Source of the DNA: Stentor coeruleus
Lineage: Eukaryota > Ciliophora > Heterotrichea > Heterotrichida > Stentoridae
Length of the DNA stretch: 64,000 bases
Direction: 5' to 3'
Assembly (NCBI GenBank): GCA_001970955.1
Contig: MPUH01000050.1
Coordinates: 1-64,000, forward strand
A program made the translations under genes and the position numbers. The number at the start of each line of letters is the position of its first letter. Positions within the stretch are counted from its first letter, which is position 1. The notes under the pieces were generated by a model that saw only the letters and a list, made by a program, of their open reading frames with translations, ran no database searches and was not told the DNA's origin. Shown here in pieces: positions 10,796-20,902 of the stretch.

Positions 10796-12347
10796 AATAT
10801 AAATAAAATTATATCAACCATAGAATTTAATTAAAGCAAAGCAAATTATAAACAAACAGGAATGCAATTTGAAGTATTTTCCCTTATTCAAAATACTTCT
10901 TTAAAAGATTTTTAAAGCATAACCTCTAATGCATGATGTTTATAAGCAACTTAGTCCACATAGCATACAATAACTTTTATTCGAAGCAAAAATAATCGAC
11001 GTAATTAATTTCATTTTTTCCCCTTTAACAATTCTATCGGTATTGCTTTATATCTCTTATAAATTGTTTTCTTCTTTAGAAATGGCATATAATTCTATTG
11101 ATTTTCATTCAAATTTTTGTATTTCTTGAAAAATCCCAAATGTTCGAGCTTGTATTATACTTAAGACTATTATGGTTGTATTATATCTTAATAACTTAAG
11201 CATCTGAAAACTATAAAAAATTTATTTAAAAATATTAACTATATTTATCTTTATTTTTTTTGTATGCATGAACTGATAATGATTACATTTATACTTTCGA
11301 TAATTATGCTAAATAAATCATTTTCCTTAAAGATTATAAAAGTGTATGCACTTAAATTATCTAGCATACAATCTAACGTAATCATTATTAAATTTGAATT
11401 CCAAGCTCATTCTATTTACATCTTAATAATAACAAATTTCTTGTATATAAACTCCTAAAATTTTATAAAAAGTTTATATAATATGGAAGAATAAATTCTT
11501 ATCAGGTCCAAAATGCAAGTAAATTTTTACTGGAACTAATAAAATTCTTATTCTAAAGACTCACTAATGTTCTATCTTACTTCTAAAACTAGTCTAATAT
11601 CCAAATTAATCCACAGAAAATTTTATCCAACTCAAAAAATTCTCTTTAATCCACTCAACTGAAAACAAAAATCAACGCAGTAGCTATTCTATTGAAATAT
11701 TATATTCATAAATAAAAAGCTTATGATTCATTATATTGACAGCATATCCTATGCTATCTTTAATCACTAAATTCCATTTAGTTTTTGCGAAAGGCTATAT
11801 TCCATTTAATATACTCTAAATTACTAGTAAAAATTATGATAACAATCATTACTCATATATATAACTTTTAGTATTCATATTGAAAAAGTTTATATTTATC
11901 TAATAGTCTTATATTGTAAAATTAATTTTCCAGCAAATTAATATTTCAGTAACTCTTTTTTCTTCATATATATACATACAGAATACAAAAAATCTAATTT
12001 ATTATGTTTTTATTTATTAATACTACCACTTAGTACTTCTACAATTTAACTAAATGGTATTTAAAGCTAAAATCAAAGCCATTCTAAAAAAAATTCGCTT
12101 TATTTTATCCTTTTCTGTTTGTAGTTGAGATTATCTTAAGCAACACAAACTTTTATATACTAAAGATAAGTAATATGCTGTTGAATGGGAATAAACAATT
12201 TTGTTTATAGAATATTTATAAGAAAATAAGTGTATTTAGTATGGATAAGATTTCATAAATACCTATGATTTTGATGATTATATATATATATTTATATTAG
12301 CATTTTTTTAGTAATTATAACTTAGTTTGATTTATTCTAATAAAGAA
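10796..12347. other. AT-rich intergenic region, no gene seen
   Basis: About 1.55 kb of very AT-rich DNA between two divergently oriented genes. Only short frames occur. A 64-codon frame at 11264-11458 has no coding character. On the minus strand at 11007-11084 a 25-codon Lys-rich frame starts with ATG, but it is too short to support. No RNA gene or repeat was recognised. Confidence 0.5.
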
Positions 12348-12710
12348 ATGGATGATAACTTCGAGGGTATGGTTTACATCATACTTGATGATAACAGTGA
12401 AATTTTATACGACGATCGGAAATTTATAAACAACTACAGTGATTTTTTGCAATACCTACAAGAATTGACTAATGCAAATGGAACTGGAACTAAACTTAGA
12501 TATGAGATGGAAGATACAAGAACCGCAGAAATCAAAGGTCAAAACGACTTTATAAATGCACTAAACAGCTTAACAGGTCAAGGCATGATACTCAGACTAA
12601 TAAAACCTCCTGCTCAACAATCTAGCTGGAGATGCTCAAGATGTCAACTAACAAATTCACCCGACTTAATAGTATGCAGATTATGCAAATATAAAAGGAC
12701 TATATATTAA
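12348..12710 (+). CDS. PB1-like domain plus RanBP2-type zinc finger protein
   Basis: A 120-aa protein starting at ATG 12348; the frame opens slightly earlier but without an ATG. Residues 7-86 look like a PB1 domain: a beta-strand start (GMVYIILDD), a helix, then KLRYEMED followed by QNDFINALNSL and a closing strand MILRLI, the order of the OPCA acidic loop of PB1 domains. Residues 94-113 form a RanBP2-type finger: W94, C96, C99, N103, C110, C113. Such fingers bind ubiquitin or single-stranded RNA; PB1 domains pair with other PB1 domains. It has a paralogue in this window at 61941-62288 with the same two-domain order. Function is unknown. A small adaptor is the natural reading. Confidence 0.8.
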   Translation: MDDNFEGMVYIILDDNSEILYDDRKFINNYSDFLQYLQELTNANGTGTKLRYEMEDTRTAEIKGQNDFINALNSLTGQGMILRLIKPPAQQSSWRCSRCQLTNSPDLIVCRLCKYKRTIY

Positions 12711-13548
12711 ATAAGTCTTAATATTCAAATATAAAGTTTACTTATAAAATATAAAGAATACATAGAGTTCCTTAATTTCAAAAGAATCCAGCTTAGAAGT
12801 AAAGTTAAAAGTAGGGTTATGCTTTTATATTCCCCTTTTATATTCCCCTTTTAGGCTTTTCAGTCTTAAATTAGATAGAAAGTCTAGGTGGATGGCAAAT
12901 TACATTTTTTAATTAGATTAGAGGTTTATAAAGGAATGAGTAATTGTAAAAAAATGAGCTTCTGTTAAACCTTCATGACTAAAATTATAAAATTTTTAAA
13001 GACTTGGGAGAAATCTTGACAATTATTCAAGTATTTATCAAGAAGATGGTTTGCTGTGAATGAAACAGACTGAAGAGTCGATAAGAAGCTAGGCTGTTAG
13101 GAAATTATTATCATACAAATCAATACCCTTCATGATTTATCTTTTTTCTTTACAAATTAAAGTATATATTTTTTATATTTCAATTTTTATCATANTAGGC
13201 TGTTAGGAAATTATTATCATACAAATCAATACCCTTCATGATTTATAACACAATCCACCTACTATAATTTTATAAATAGTATTTTTCATCAAAGCCTAAC
13301 AAAATTATGATCATTAACAACATAAACACTTTATTTACAACATTCCCTAAAATAGCCTACCTAAATCAAACAAATATCCTAAACCAAAATAATAAACTAT
13401 ATTTACAAAAAAAATCTCCCAAAACATTCCCTACCATCCAGCCCAAAAAAGCAAACAAAAAACCTAAAAGCCAGCTTCATAAAATCCGAATTTCAAATCA
13501 TAATTCATCATTTACCAAAGCATCCAAAATTTAAATAACAATTAATAA
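12711..13548. other. Intergenic with duplicated 51-bp segment and contig join
   Basis: No convincing gene. A 75-codon Asn/Lys-rich frame at 13307-13534 looks like translated A/C-rich 5' flank. A 51-bp segment at 13090-13140 is repeated exactly at 13196-13246; 54 other bases and an N (13195) lie between. A 13-nt unit TTTTATATTCCCC is tandemly doubled near 12821-12850. Confidence 0.6.
13090..13246. repeat. Exact 51-bp direct repeat with an N between
   Basis: Copies at 13090-13140 and 13196-13246 are identical. Between them lie 54 bases and an N at 13195. It resembles the other duplicated contig ends but keeps extra unmatched sequence before the N. Confidence 0.8.
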
Positions 13549-14322
13549 ATGGAAGATCAAAAATCTGAGTTAAAGAACCTTAAAGAGCAGCTTAAATGTC
13601 TTACAATTCAGTTGAATAAACAGTCAGATATTCCAGAAAGGGTTGAATTATCTAAACTGCTTCGTGAGATAAGTACTTTAGCATCAGAAATATTAGCTCA
13701 AAAAGCTTTGCTTAGAGAAAACAAAGCAACTCATCAGATACTTCGAAGTAATCCATTATCTAAGTAATCAATAATCAGCATATCTGAAGTAAAGAACTTA
13801 CAAAATCTTATATTAGAACAGAAAGAAGTTAATGAGAACTTAAAAAATAATATTTTAGAAAGACTTGACTATGCTTCAAAGAATTTCAAAGGAAAAATCA
13901 CTTTACAAAATCAGTTGAAGCGACTTTTACAGAAAGTTAAAGAGAAATTTGAGTTGAAAGGGAAAATCAAGATAATTACAAATAAACGGAATGAAATTCA
14001 AGAAGAGTATGCGGGAATAACTAAAAAATTAAGCGAAGATAATTCTCTAACTCTTAAAATCAAGTATTTAGAAGACAATCTTCCGGGGAAAATAGAAAAT
14101 GTTAATAAAATGAGAACAAAACTAGGACAACTTAGAGCACAAATTCAGGAAATTAAACTTAATCAAGAGGATTATAGTCAGGATGTTTTTAAGGAAAAAA
14201 TCGCGGAAATAACTGCGGAGAATGAAAAACTTGCTGGTGTGAAAGAAAGTATGCAAAAAGAATTAAAATCAATAGAAGAAGAAATTGAAAAAGTTAATAA
14301 ATTAATTAGCCCCAGGCATTAA
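13549..14322 (+). CDS. Coiled-coil protein with a 15-nt intron
   Basis: Two exons, 13549-13763 and 13779-14322, joined across a 15-nt GT-AG intron, give 252 aa. Unspliced, the frame stops at a TAA inside the intron. Spliced, the frame runs on without a break through LKNNILERLDYASKNF into the second half. The protein is almost entirely Lys/Glu/Leu heptad-type coiled coil, starting MEDQKSELKNLKEQLKCL and ending near KVNKLISPRH. No other domain is seen. It may be a ciliary or basal-body structural protein, inferred from composition only. Confidence 0.85.
13764..13778 (+). other. 15-nt spliceosomal intron
   Basis: GTAATCAATAATCAG. Removal joins the two open frames of the surrounding coiled-coil gene exactly, with codon AAC split 2+1 across the junction. 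Confidence 0.88.
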
Positions 14323-14736
14323 GTATATCACATCAGTTCCAGATAAATTATTCACTCAGTCGAAATATAAGTTAAAATTAACTTTTTGCATAATAAAATT
14401 TGTATAAAAACTCACCTAAGCTTAACTGTTTTTTTCATATACCAAGCCTTTACACCTATTTATTCCTGCAATCAAATACAAAATTAAAATCAGTTTTACT
14501 CTACCCCCTACACATCTCATATAATTTTTTTATCATCTCTCTTACTATATCATTATCATCTTATCATAAACTTTATATTCCAACATATCAACTTTTATCA
14601 TTTTTAAATCTTATCTAATTATAATATAATATTCACATAAGCAAATCTTTTATTAAAATCTATATCCATATTCATAACTTCATCAATTTTAAATCACCAT
14701 AAACTATTATTTTCCAATCTAATGATATAATAATAT
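14323..14736. other. Intergenic, G-poor 5' flank
   Basis: No gene. The + strand from 14400 to 14736 is almost free of G, as in other 5' flanks here. A 72-codon frame at 14400-14618 consists of this low-complexity composition and is not supported. Confidence 0.6.
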
Positions 14737-15165
14737 ATGTACTCATTTCCTTTTCAAAACAATATAAAACTCTCCTCTGAGGTTTCATACGACCTCCAAA
14801 AAGCAGAGATCAAATCCATGGAAGCGCAGATAATTGAAAAGGACAGAGAAATCCAATTCGCCCTAAAACTAAAAAAAGAACTTAACGATAAATACCAGAA
14901 ATCCTTAAAAGAACTAGAAATGTATAAAAAGACCCAATCAAAAGGTCCTTTACCTGTAGTATCAGAGTATTCAATATACGATGAAGCAGAAAGTTCATCT
15001 CACAAGATGATATCAATCATAAAAAAGGAAACTAGCAAAGAAAGTAGCTCTAAGAATTCAAGTACCCAAAAGAGTTTGATTCTCCCATCGTCACGTACCA
15101 ACTCCTTACAAAATGGTAGGGCGAATTCCATGACTAACCTCAACAAACCCAAAACTCAGAAATAA
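14737..15165 (+). CDS. Small coiled-coil protein with Ser-rich tail
   Basis: A 142-aa protein. Residues about 15-66 form a Lys/Glu coiled coil (SYDLQKAEIKSMEAQIIEK onward). After about residue 75 the chain is Ser/Thr/Asn/Lys-rich and probably disordered, with many possible phosphorylation sites and an end NLNKPKTQK. No known family is recognised. Its stop is 10 bp from the stop of the convergent SHIPPO-repeat gene. Confidence 0.72.
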   Translation: MYSFPFQNNIKLSSEVSYDLQKAEIKSMEAQIIEKDREIQFALKLKKELNDKYQKSLKELEMYKKTQSKGPLPVVSEYSIYDEAESSSHKMISIIKKETSKESSSKNSSTQKSLILPSSRTNSLQNGRANSMTNLNKPKTQK

Positions 15166-15175
15166 TTAAAACTTA

Positions 15176-15934
15176 TCATAAATCACTAACCTCAAAATGG
15201 TTGATTTTTACCATCTCTTGATCTTTACTTCTATATTTCCTTATTTTCTTATCAAATACTGACTTCGTCTCATAAGCTCCAGGTCCTGGATTCTTAGCAA
15301 TCACCAATTTAGTAAAATCTGATCTCCTTGAAGTCCCAAAAACAATCGCTGAGTATCTATTTTTCTCTACAGACTGTGCTTTAGGCAAATAATAATTCGG
15401 CCCAGGGTTTTCTTTAACTGGATTTATTATGTTTCGTCTAGACTTTATCTTCACTCCTTTATTATTTCTCACAAACTCCCTACTAATCTCATAACTCCCA
15501 GGTCCAGGGATTTCTTTATGCGTATCCCAGCTTTCACGTGTACAAGGAATAAGATTTTTAAATATGCTAACTGAATCTGAATTTACGTCTGGGGAATGTT
15601 TTGTCTTAGTTTTTGGATTTTCTCTATGAGTTAAATAAGGTCCTGGGGTTATTATTGGCCTAAACTGATACCTTTTACCAAAACCTAAAGATGTTGAAGA
15701 TTTTGATAAGGTTGACCCAAGGTTTAGTAGTGGGACATCTCTTGTACTGTTTGATTTTTCTTTGAATCTTTTGTCTTTTGGGAAAGACCATTTTATTACA
15801 CCTCGGGTTAATGTGGATGCTGATTGGGTGAAAATTGATGCGGTTTGGGTTGGGTAGTGGTTGCTTTGTGAAGTAGTTGGTAAGACTGGAGTTGATTTTT
15901 CACGAGAGAATTTTTGACTGTTTTTGAGATCCAT
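15176..15934 (-). CDS. SHIPPO / sperm-tail PG-rich repeat protein (ODF3-like)
   Basis: A 252-aa basic protein with spaced Pro-Gly-Pro units typical of STPG/SHIPPO proteins: TPGPYL at 96-101, IPGPGSYE at 142-149, NPGPNYY at 176-182 and NPGPGAYETKSVF at 215-227. In the family, PGPGxY repeats bind along axonemal or cortical microtubules, and several are microtubule inner or outer dense fibre proteins. Residues 1-90 are Ser/Thr/Lys-rich. The predicted place is cilia or cortical microtubule ribbons. Confidence 0.85.
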   Translation of the reverse strand: MDLKNSQKFSREKSTPVLPTTSQSNHYPTQTASIFTQSASTLTRGVIKWSFPKDKRFKEKSNSTRDVPLLNLGSTLSKSSTSLGFGKRYQFRPIITPGPYLTHRENPKTKTKHSPDVNSDSVSIFKNLIPCTRESWDTHKEIPGPGSYEISREFVRNNKGVKIKSRRNIINPVKENPGPNYYLPKAQSVEKNRYSAIVFGTSRRSDFTKLVIAKNPGPGAYETKSVFDKKIRKYRSKDQEMVKINHFEVSDL

Positions 15935-16565
15935 TGATATTATTTTAAAGGTTATTATAACTAGGAATTGTCTTTTTTTAACTTTTTAATAGAAAATCCT
16001 TTTATGAACTTTGATGCTTTTGATGCTGAAGGTTTGAGATTTTAGTTTTTATAGAACTTTGAGGTATGAGTCTTAGTATTTATTAGATGCTTTTTTTTTA
16101 TTGAAGAATATATGATAGTAAGGTGTTAATAATATATAATGAATTATTGTTATTAAAGTATAATCTCAATGTTTCTTATAAATAAATTTGTTTATCTTAT
16201 ATAAATGTTATCCTTCCTAATAATACCTTCTGATAACAAAATTTCCTGATATAATCTGTTCAACCTTTAAAACCCCCTGATAGACCATAACCAGCTACTG
16301 TTTAAACTTATAAACCAACTGGGTAATTTTCCATAAAGTAATCCAAACTTTAAATATTTTTATTAACATATACTATTTATTATAATACTCTATATCACCA
16401 AATTTATACTAATTATAATAAATTAACTATAAGCTACAATCAGATTATTGACAAATAATTATAGTTTACATCTAAAAAAAATAGCAAAAGAAAACTAATA
16501 ATAATAATAAATTCAAATTTGATCCAACATTTACTTATCAAACTACTAAATCATATCTATTGTGA
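15935..16565. other. Intergenic
   Basis: About 630 bp between two minus-strand genes. The right flank of the SHIPPO gene (15935-16080) is G/T-rich on the + strand, hence C/A-rich on the coding strand, as expected 5' of a gene. The remainder is AT-rich with no readable feature. Confidence 0.5.
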
Positions 16566-18380
16566 TTATAAAAGCTCTTGGAAAAAAGCATCGTCTGTTG
16601 TTTTTTTCACTTGCAATTTCTTCGGAAGTGCTTTAGGCTGATACTTTGTGAAAAACTTCTTAGGAGGGGGTGGCTCGACTTTATTAGCAGCTTCTTTAAC
16701 CTCAACTTTCTTGATTTCTTCTACAACTTTTTCAGATACCTTATATTCTTCTGTATTTTCTTTTTTTTCAGTTTTTTCTTCGATTTCAACGTTAAGAGTT
16801 ATTTTTTCATTTTCATTTGCTTCTTTCTTTTCCAATGTTTCTTCTATTTCAGTCTTAAGATTTTTTTCAACCTTTTCCATTAAAGTATTTTCCTCTTTTT
16901 CAATAAATTCATTTTTTTCTTCCTTTACAATCTGTTCAGTAATTTTATCTTTTACAATCTGTTCAATCTGTTTTTCAGTTTCTTCTATTTCACCTTCACA
17001 TTTTTCCTCCCTATCTTTTTCATCATATTTTTGCTCTTTTTCAAACCTTTCTTTATTATCAAACTCCTCAACCTTTTCTTCATATGAAAACCCAACCTTT
17101 TCAATCTTATCCAAATCCTCATCTCCAAATCTTACTTCCCAACTTGTAAAATTTTTTTCCTCAACAATTTTATCTTTATCAACAGCTTCCAACTTATCAG
17201 AATAAAAATCTTCTCCTTTCCCAAACCCTTCTTGAATCTCTAAATAATTTTCATCAAATCGCCATTCACAAGGAGCATCCACACCTTCCTCTATATTTTC
17301 CTTATTCTCACTTCCTTCTTCTTCTTCTTCCTCACAAACATTTACTTCATTTTCAGGTGTTTTTTGTTCTTTTTCCATAACCTCTTTAACTTCTTCAACA
17401 ACCTCTATTTTATCACTAAAAAACCCAGCTAATATTCTTGTATCACTTCCTTGCATATCATAACTTTCAGAAACAAAATCAACAACAACACTAGGTTTTT
17501 CAGTATCTCCCATATCAAAATCAGTATTTTTTTCATCTTCAGGTTTTTCTTCATATTCTAAAATTTTCTGTTCTTCTTCTACTACAATTTCTTCCATATC
17601 ATTATTGAAATCTTCATCAAAATCTTCAGCTTCCCATCCTTTTCTATCACTATCACTGCTTTTTTCACTTTCTTCTAACTTAATCTGATAATTTTCATGA
17701 GTTTTTTGATATATTGGATTATCAGCTTGTGGTATTCCTAATACATATTCTATATTCTCAGGTTTTCTAATTAGATATTTTTGATAATCGTCAATACTTT
17801 CTCCAGCTTCTTCATAATCATCAACATATTTTGGGGATATTGTTTCATATTCTATAGCTTTACCTTCTAAATATTGCCATTCTGATGTAAGACCTACAGT
17901 TTCTAAGTCTGGAGGATTTAGAATATCTAATTTACTAGAAAGACTTCCTATTTCTTTATCTTTATCAGTATTTTCTTTTGTGATTCTTTCAATATCTTTT
18001 GCTATGTGTTGAAGTTTTTGGTTTATGTCATGCAATTCTTTTTCTTTTGAGGTTTTTTGTTGTGTGATTTCCTTTAGGGTGCTTTGAAAATTTGCATGTT
18101 TTTTATCTTTGATGGATTTGGCTTGGTTTAAGGAGGATTGAAGGATGTTATTGGATTCTTTTAATGATTGTAAGGTTTTGGTTAATGATTTGATTTCAGA
18201 TGAGTAGGAGTCTAGTGAAGATTGGAAGTTTGGTAATGGGAGGAATAGCTTTAAAGGTGGGTCTGGGTTTGTTTGGAGTGCTTCGGAAAGGGCTCGAATT
18301 TTTTGGGCTTCTAAATTAAAGTTACCAAGATCCATGTAAAGGTTTAGAAGGTTGAGATTTTCATTAGCACTCTCAATCAT
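16566..18380 (-). CDS. Acidic coiled-coil protein
   Basis: A 604-aa protein starting at ATG 18380 (MIESANENLNLL); the frame opens six codons upstream without an ATG. The N-terminal 60 residues are helical with DPPLKLFLPLP. Coiled coil spans about 65-150 (LTKTLQSLKESNN onward). A distinctive patch follows, ISPKYVDDYEEAGESI then LGIPQADNPIYQ. From about 230 to 570 the chain is extremely Glu/Lys-rich, with long Glu runs and low complexity. The tail is basic and Pro-rich (PPPPKKFFTKYQPKALPKKL) and ends DDAFFQELL. No enzyme domain is seen. The order (structured N terminus, acidic middle, basic tail) suggests a scaffold. The family is not recognised. Confidence 0.78.
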   Translation of the reverse strand: MIESANENLNLLNLYMDLGNFNLEAQKIRALSEALQTNPDPPLKLFLPLPNFQSSLDSYSSEIKSLTKTLQSLKESNNILQSSLNQAKSIKDKKHANFQSTLKEITQQKTSKEKELHDINQKLQHIAKDIERITKENTDKDKEIGSLSSKLDILNPPDLETVGLTSEWQYLEGKAIEYETISPKYVDDYEEAGESIDDYQKYLIRKPENIEYVLGIPQADNPIYQKTHENYQIKLEESEKSSDSDRKGWEAEDFDEDFNNDMEEIVVEEEQKILEYEEKPEDEKNTDFDMGDTEKPSVVVDFVSESYDMQGSDTRILAGFFSDKIEVVEEVKEVMEKEQKTPENEVNVCEEEEEEGSENKENIEEGVDAPCEWRFDENYLEIQEGFGKGEDFYSDKLEAVDKDKIVEEKNFTSWEVRFGDEDLDKIEKVGFSYEEKVEEFDNKERFEKEQKYDEKDREEKCEGEIEETEKQIEQIVKDKITEQIVKEEKNEFIEKEENTLMEKVEKNLKTEIEETLEKKEANENEKITLNVEIEEKTEKKENTEEYKVSEKVVEEIKKVEVKEAANKVEPPPPKKFFTKYQPKALPKKLQVKKTTDDAFFQELL

Positions 18381-18421
18381 ATTTGTTAATATACTCAAAT
18401 CGAAAGTCGCTGAAAAAGAAA

Positions 18422-18672
18422 ATGTTTATTAACTACAAAAGCTTATCAATTCATTTAATTAGAAATTTTGAGACTATATGTCTAATAGATTTTACTAAGT
18501 CTAAGCTTAAAGAAGATAAGGTAGTGGTTGAGATGGAATATTCAAAATTAACCCTGTAGACTTATTAATAGCCTATAAGAATTTTGGACCACCATCAATT
18601 TTACGATTGGAAGGCTCTAGAGCAGTTATAAAAAGTTGTGATGGATTTCAAGCAAATTCTTATTTAACTTAA
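18422..18672 (+). CDS. Candidate small gene with a suspected 1-nt frame error
   Basis: From ATG 18422 the frame gives a coding-like 45 residues ending KEDKVVVEMEYSKLTL, then TAG. In the next frame, overlapping from about 18530, the sequence continues coding-like as PVDLLIAYKNFGPPSIL and SRAVIKSCDGFQANSYLT up to TAA at 18670-18672. One extra A in the AAAA run near 18544 would join the parts into about 83 aa. A 16-nt GT-AG unit at 18556-18571 exists, but its removal gives a stop. It is either an assembly base error or an early pseudogene. No family is recognised. It lies upstream of the acidic coiled-coil gene, divergent from it. Confidence 0.4.
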
Positions 18673-18893
18673 ATTCTATTTGATTATTTTTGATTCAAAA
18701 AAAAAAATTTATAATTTTTTACAATAAAATAGTGGCTTTAATGTATAAAACACATAGTATGAGTATATGATAACTCAAGTCCATAGTATGTTTATCATAT
18801 AAGATTCTTTATCATTTGATATCATTTTACCTTAAAAATCATTTATTCATATAGCTTAAAATTCTAAATTTCATTGCATATTATCCAAAATCT

Positions 18894-19124
18894 CTAAGGC
18901 TTCCGCCCACCTTCCATAGGCGACCTTTGTTCATCAATTGCAGCATCTTCCATAAGCTCACTTATTGACTGTTCAAGCTCATCAATTCGATTGCCCATTT
19001 CATCAATTCTTCCTAAAATCGCATCAGACATCTGCTGGAACCGAGTCTGCATTTGATTTAGTAGGTTTTGCACAAAGACCGTCAGATCTTCTGCTTGTTG
19101 TGCTGGTCTTTCTTCATCAGCCAT
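18894..19124 (-). CDS. HSBP1: Heat shock factor-binding protein 1 homologue
   Basis: A 76-aa protein, the usual HSBP1 length. After an acidic N terminus, QDL/EDL-type start (AEDLTVFVQNLLNQMQTRF), the chain continues through SDAILGRIDEMGNRIDEL to ISELMEDA. This is the single long heptad-repeat helix by which HSBP1 trimerises and binds the trimerisation domain of HSF1 to dampen the heat-shock response. Many Gln, Met and Ile residues characteristic of the family are in register. The gene is noticeably richer in G+C than its flanks, consistent with strong expression. Confidence 0.92.
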   Translation of the reverse strand: MADEERPAQQAEDLTVFVQNLLNQMQTRFQQMSDAILGRIDEMGNRIDELEQSISELMEDAAIDEQRSPMEGGRKP

Positions 19125-19849
19125 TTAATATATTATTTGGCAAATATTTATAGCTTGAAAAATATGTCTTAAAGCATTTTATATTGTTATTGAAGAGTAA
19201 ATTTATATTTAAAGTATATAATTATAGAAGTAAATAGATTTGAATTTGTTATTTTGTGATATGAATAATATTTTGATAAAGTTTTAAATAAGTATACTAT
19301 AAATTTGACACATCTGAGAATTTCAAAATATAGAAATTTCAGTTCAAGAAAATTAGGCACAAATTCAATTGTAATATTCTCAATATATATAATCAAAAGG
19401 TATAATAAATCTAGTAAAAAATACTTGTCCCTCAAAAATTCACCTTATTAGCCCCTTATATTCTTCAATTTACTTTCAGGAATAATTCGGAAAAAAATTC
19501 TTAACGAAAAAATTTTGGGATTTGATCCTCAACATCTTCAAGCAAACCTATAATAAATCTAGAAAAAATAATTATAACGATACATTATTAAACCTGCAGA
19601 ATATATCAAAAATAGATTTCACACCAAATAATATGTTAGCTGAAGTTAAGACCCTAGTAAAAGTGCATATTTTGAAGAAAAGCAATCCAAAGTATAAGAA
19701 TATTAACATAATTATAATACAAAACATTAAAGACGATTTTTTATTGATTTAGAAAAAAATGTTAAAAAGTTTCTGTAGACTTAGAGATACAATATAATCC
19801 ATCCTAATAACCCACCCAAAAGCATCATAACTTATTTATCCTATCCAAC
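19125..19849. other. AT-rich intergenic region
   Basis: 725 bp without a supported gene. A + strand frame at about 19520-19752, lacking an ATG at its start, reads with some coding character (LAEVKTLVKVHILKK) and could be a decayed remnant. The minus-strand frame at 19187-19435 is a hydrophobic low-complexity translation without an ATG. Confidence 0.45.
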
Positions 19850-20902
19850 CTAAACAAACTTTAAATCTTCTCCAGTCATCTTAGTCATATTTTTCTTTAT
19901 CATATATTTTTCTAAGTCAAAATAGCTATTAACAAAATCCCCAAACATCTTATTATCATGAGTTTTAGTCGCTGGTATAAAATCATCAACAACAATCCAC
20001 CCATCTCCCGTTTTCAAATACAAAAGTTTCTCAATGCTTTTTATAAATGAATTCTTATTAATCTGTTTATTAATCCCAGGATATAAAAGCCATAAGCTTC
20101 CAGGAACTGCATTTGGGTATTTTTCTTTTAAAAGCATATCCTCATCATTTCTAACAAGTCTCATACCAAGAATATTTACCCGAGTTTCCCCATTTAACAT
20201 AAAATAAGGGTTTAAAGATGTACCAGAAATTGATCTAAATCTTCTATATAACTCATCTGTATTCTGACTATCAAGTTTAGCAAAATCACTATTTAATTTA
20301 TAAGCTAAAGGTTCATTTCCAATAATTTGTTCTAATCCTTTTGTATAATAATTATCATAATCTTTAAGTACTTCAGTTAATAGCTCGCCACCAAGTACAG
20401 CAAGTTTTGTTGATAATTTAGAATAAGTTAAAGTGTTTATGTTTTCATCTAGAGATTTTTGTATGAGAATTTTACCTTTATCAAACTTTTCAGGGTGTAA
20501 AGTTATAATACTAACTCCGGTTTTTTCGTCATTGTTGTATATTGCGTATTGTATTGGTGAAGACCCTCGATATTTTGGTAGTAAGGATGGGTGCATGTTT
20601 AGTGAAGATTTACAATGTGAAATTAGGGAACCTGGGATAAGATAACCAAATGATGCTGATACGATATAGTCGTAGGATGTTGACCAAATCGGGCTATTAG
20701 GTTGAAGTAGCTTCCAATCTTTCATCTGGCCTTTGCTTTCTATATGGCAAAGGAGTTTTGACTCTTGGGCTAGTTTGGCAGGAGGGCTTTTTGAGGATGT
20801 TGTTATAATTTCATAGTTGAAAGCAGGGTATGAATTTAGGAGTTTCTCAAGACAGATTTTAGATATCCCGTCGCTGCCGAGAAATAATAATCGCTTTGCC
20901 AT
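19850..20902 (-). CDS. MTFMT: Methionyl-tRNA formyltransferase (mitochondrial)
   Basis: A 350-aa enzyme that formylates initiator Met-tRNA with 10-formyl-tetrahydrofolate. The N-terminal Rossmann-type domain begins KRLLFLGSDGISK. The catalytic triad Asn102-His104-Asp141 is intact, within NMHPSLLPKYRGSSPI (102-117) and LHPEKFDKGKIL (135-146). These match the Fmt signature SLLPxxRGxxPI and the Asn/His/Asp catalytic residues of the E. coli enzyme. The C-terminal OB-like domain (LKTGDGWIVVDDFIPATK) is present. In a eukaryote this acts in mitochondria. The first residues are only weakly presequence-like (MAKRLLFLGS). Start ATG at 20902. Confidence 0.93.
   Translation of the reverse strand: MAKRLLFLGSDGISKICLEKLLNSYPAFNYEIITTSSKSPPAKLAQESKLLCHIESKGQMKDWKLLQPNSPIWSTSYDYIVSASFGYLIPGSLISHCKSSLNMHPSLLPKYRGSSPIQYAIYNNDEKTGVSIITLHPEKFDKGKILIQKSLDENINTLTYSKLSTKLAVLGGELLTEVLKDYDNYYTKGLEQIIGNEPLAYKLNSDFAKLDSQNTDELYRRFRSISGTSLNPYFMLNGETRVNILGMRLVRNDEDMLLKEKYPNAVPGSLWLLYPGINKQINKNSFIKSIEKLLYLKTGDGWIVVDDFIPATKTHDNKMFGDFVNSYFDLEKYMIKKNMTKMTGEDLKFV

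Noticed and set aside
13307-13534. 75-codon Asn/Lys-rich frame
   Set aside because: It lies in A/C-rich 5' flank of the next gene and its residue use follows the base composition; no domain.
16578-17205. Long Ser/Phe-rich frames on the + strand
   Set aside because: They are antisense shadows of the Glu/Lys-rich acidic coiled-coil gene; Lys/Glu codons read backwards give Phe/Ser.
18556-18571. 16-nt GT-AG unit as an intron of the small gene at 18422
   Set aside because: Removing it produces an immediate stop in the upstream frame; a one-base error explains the frames better.
19187-19435. 82-codon minus-strand hydrophobic frame
   Set aside because: No ATG at its start, low complexity, no neighbours that support it.
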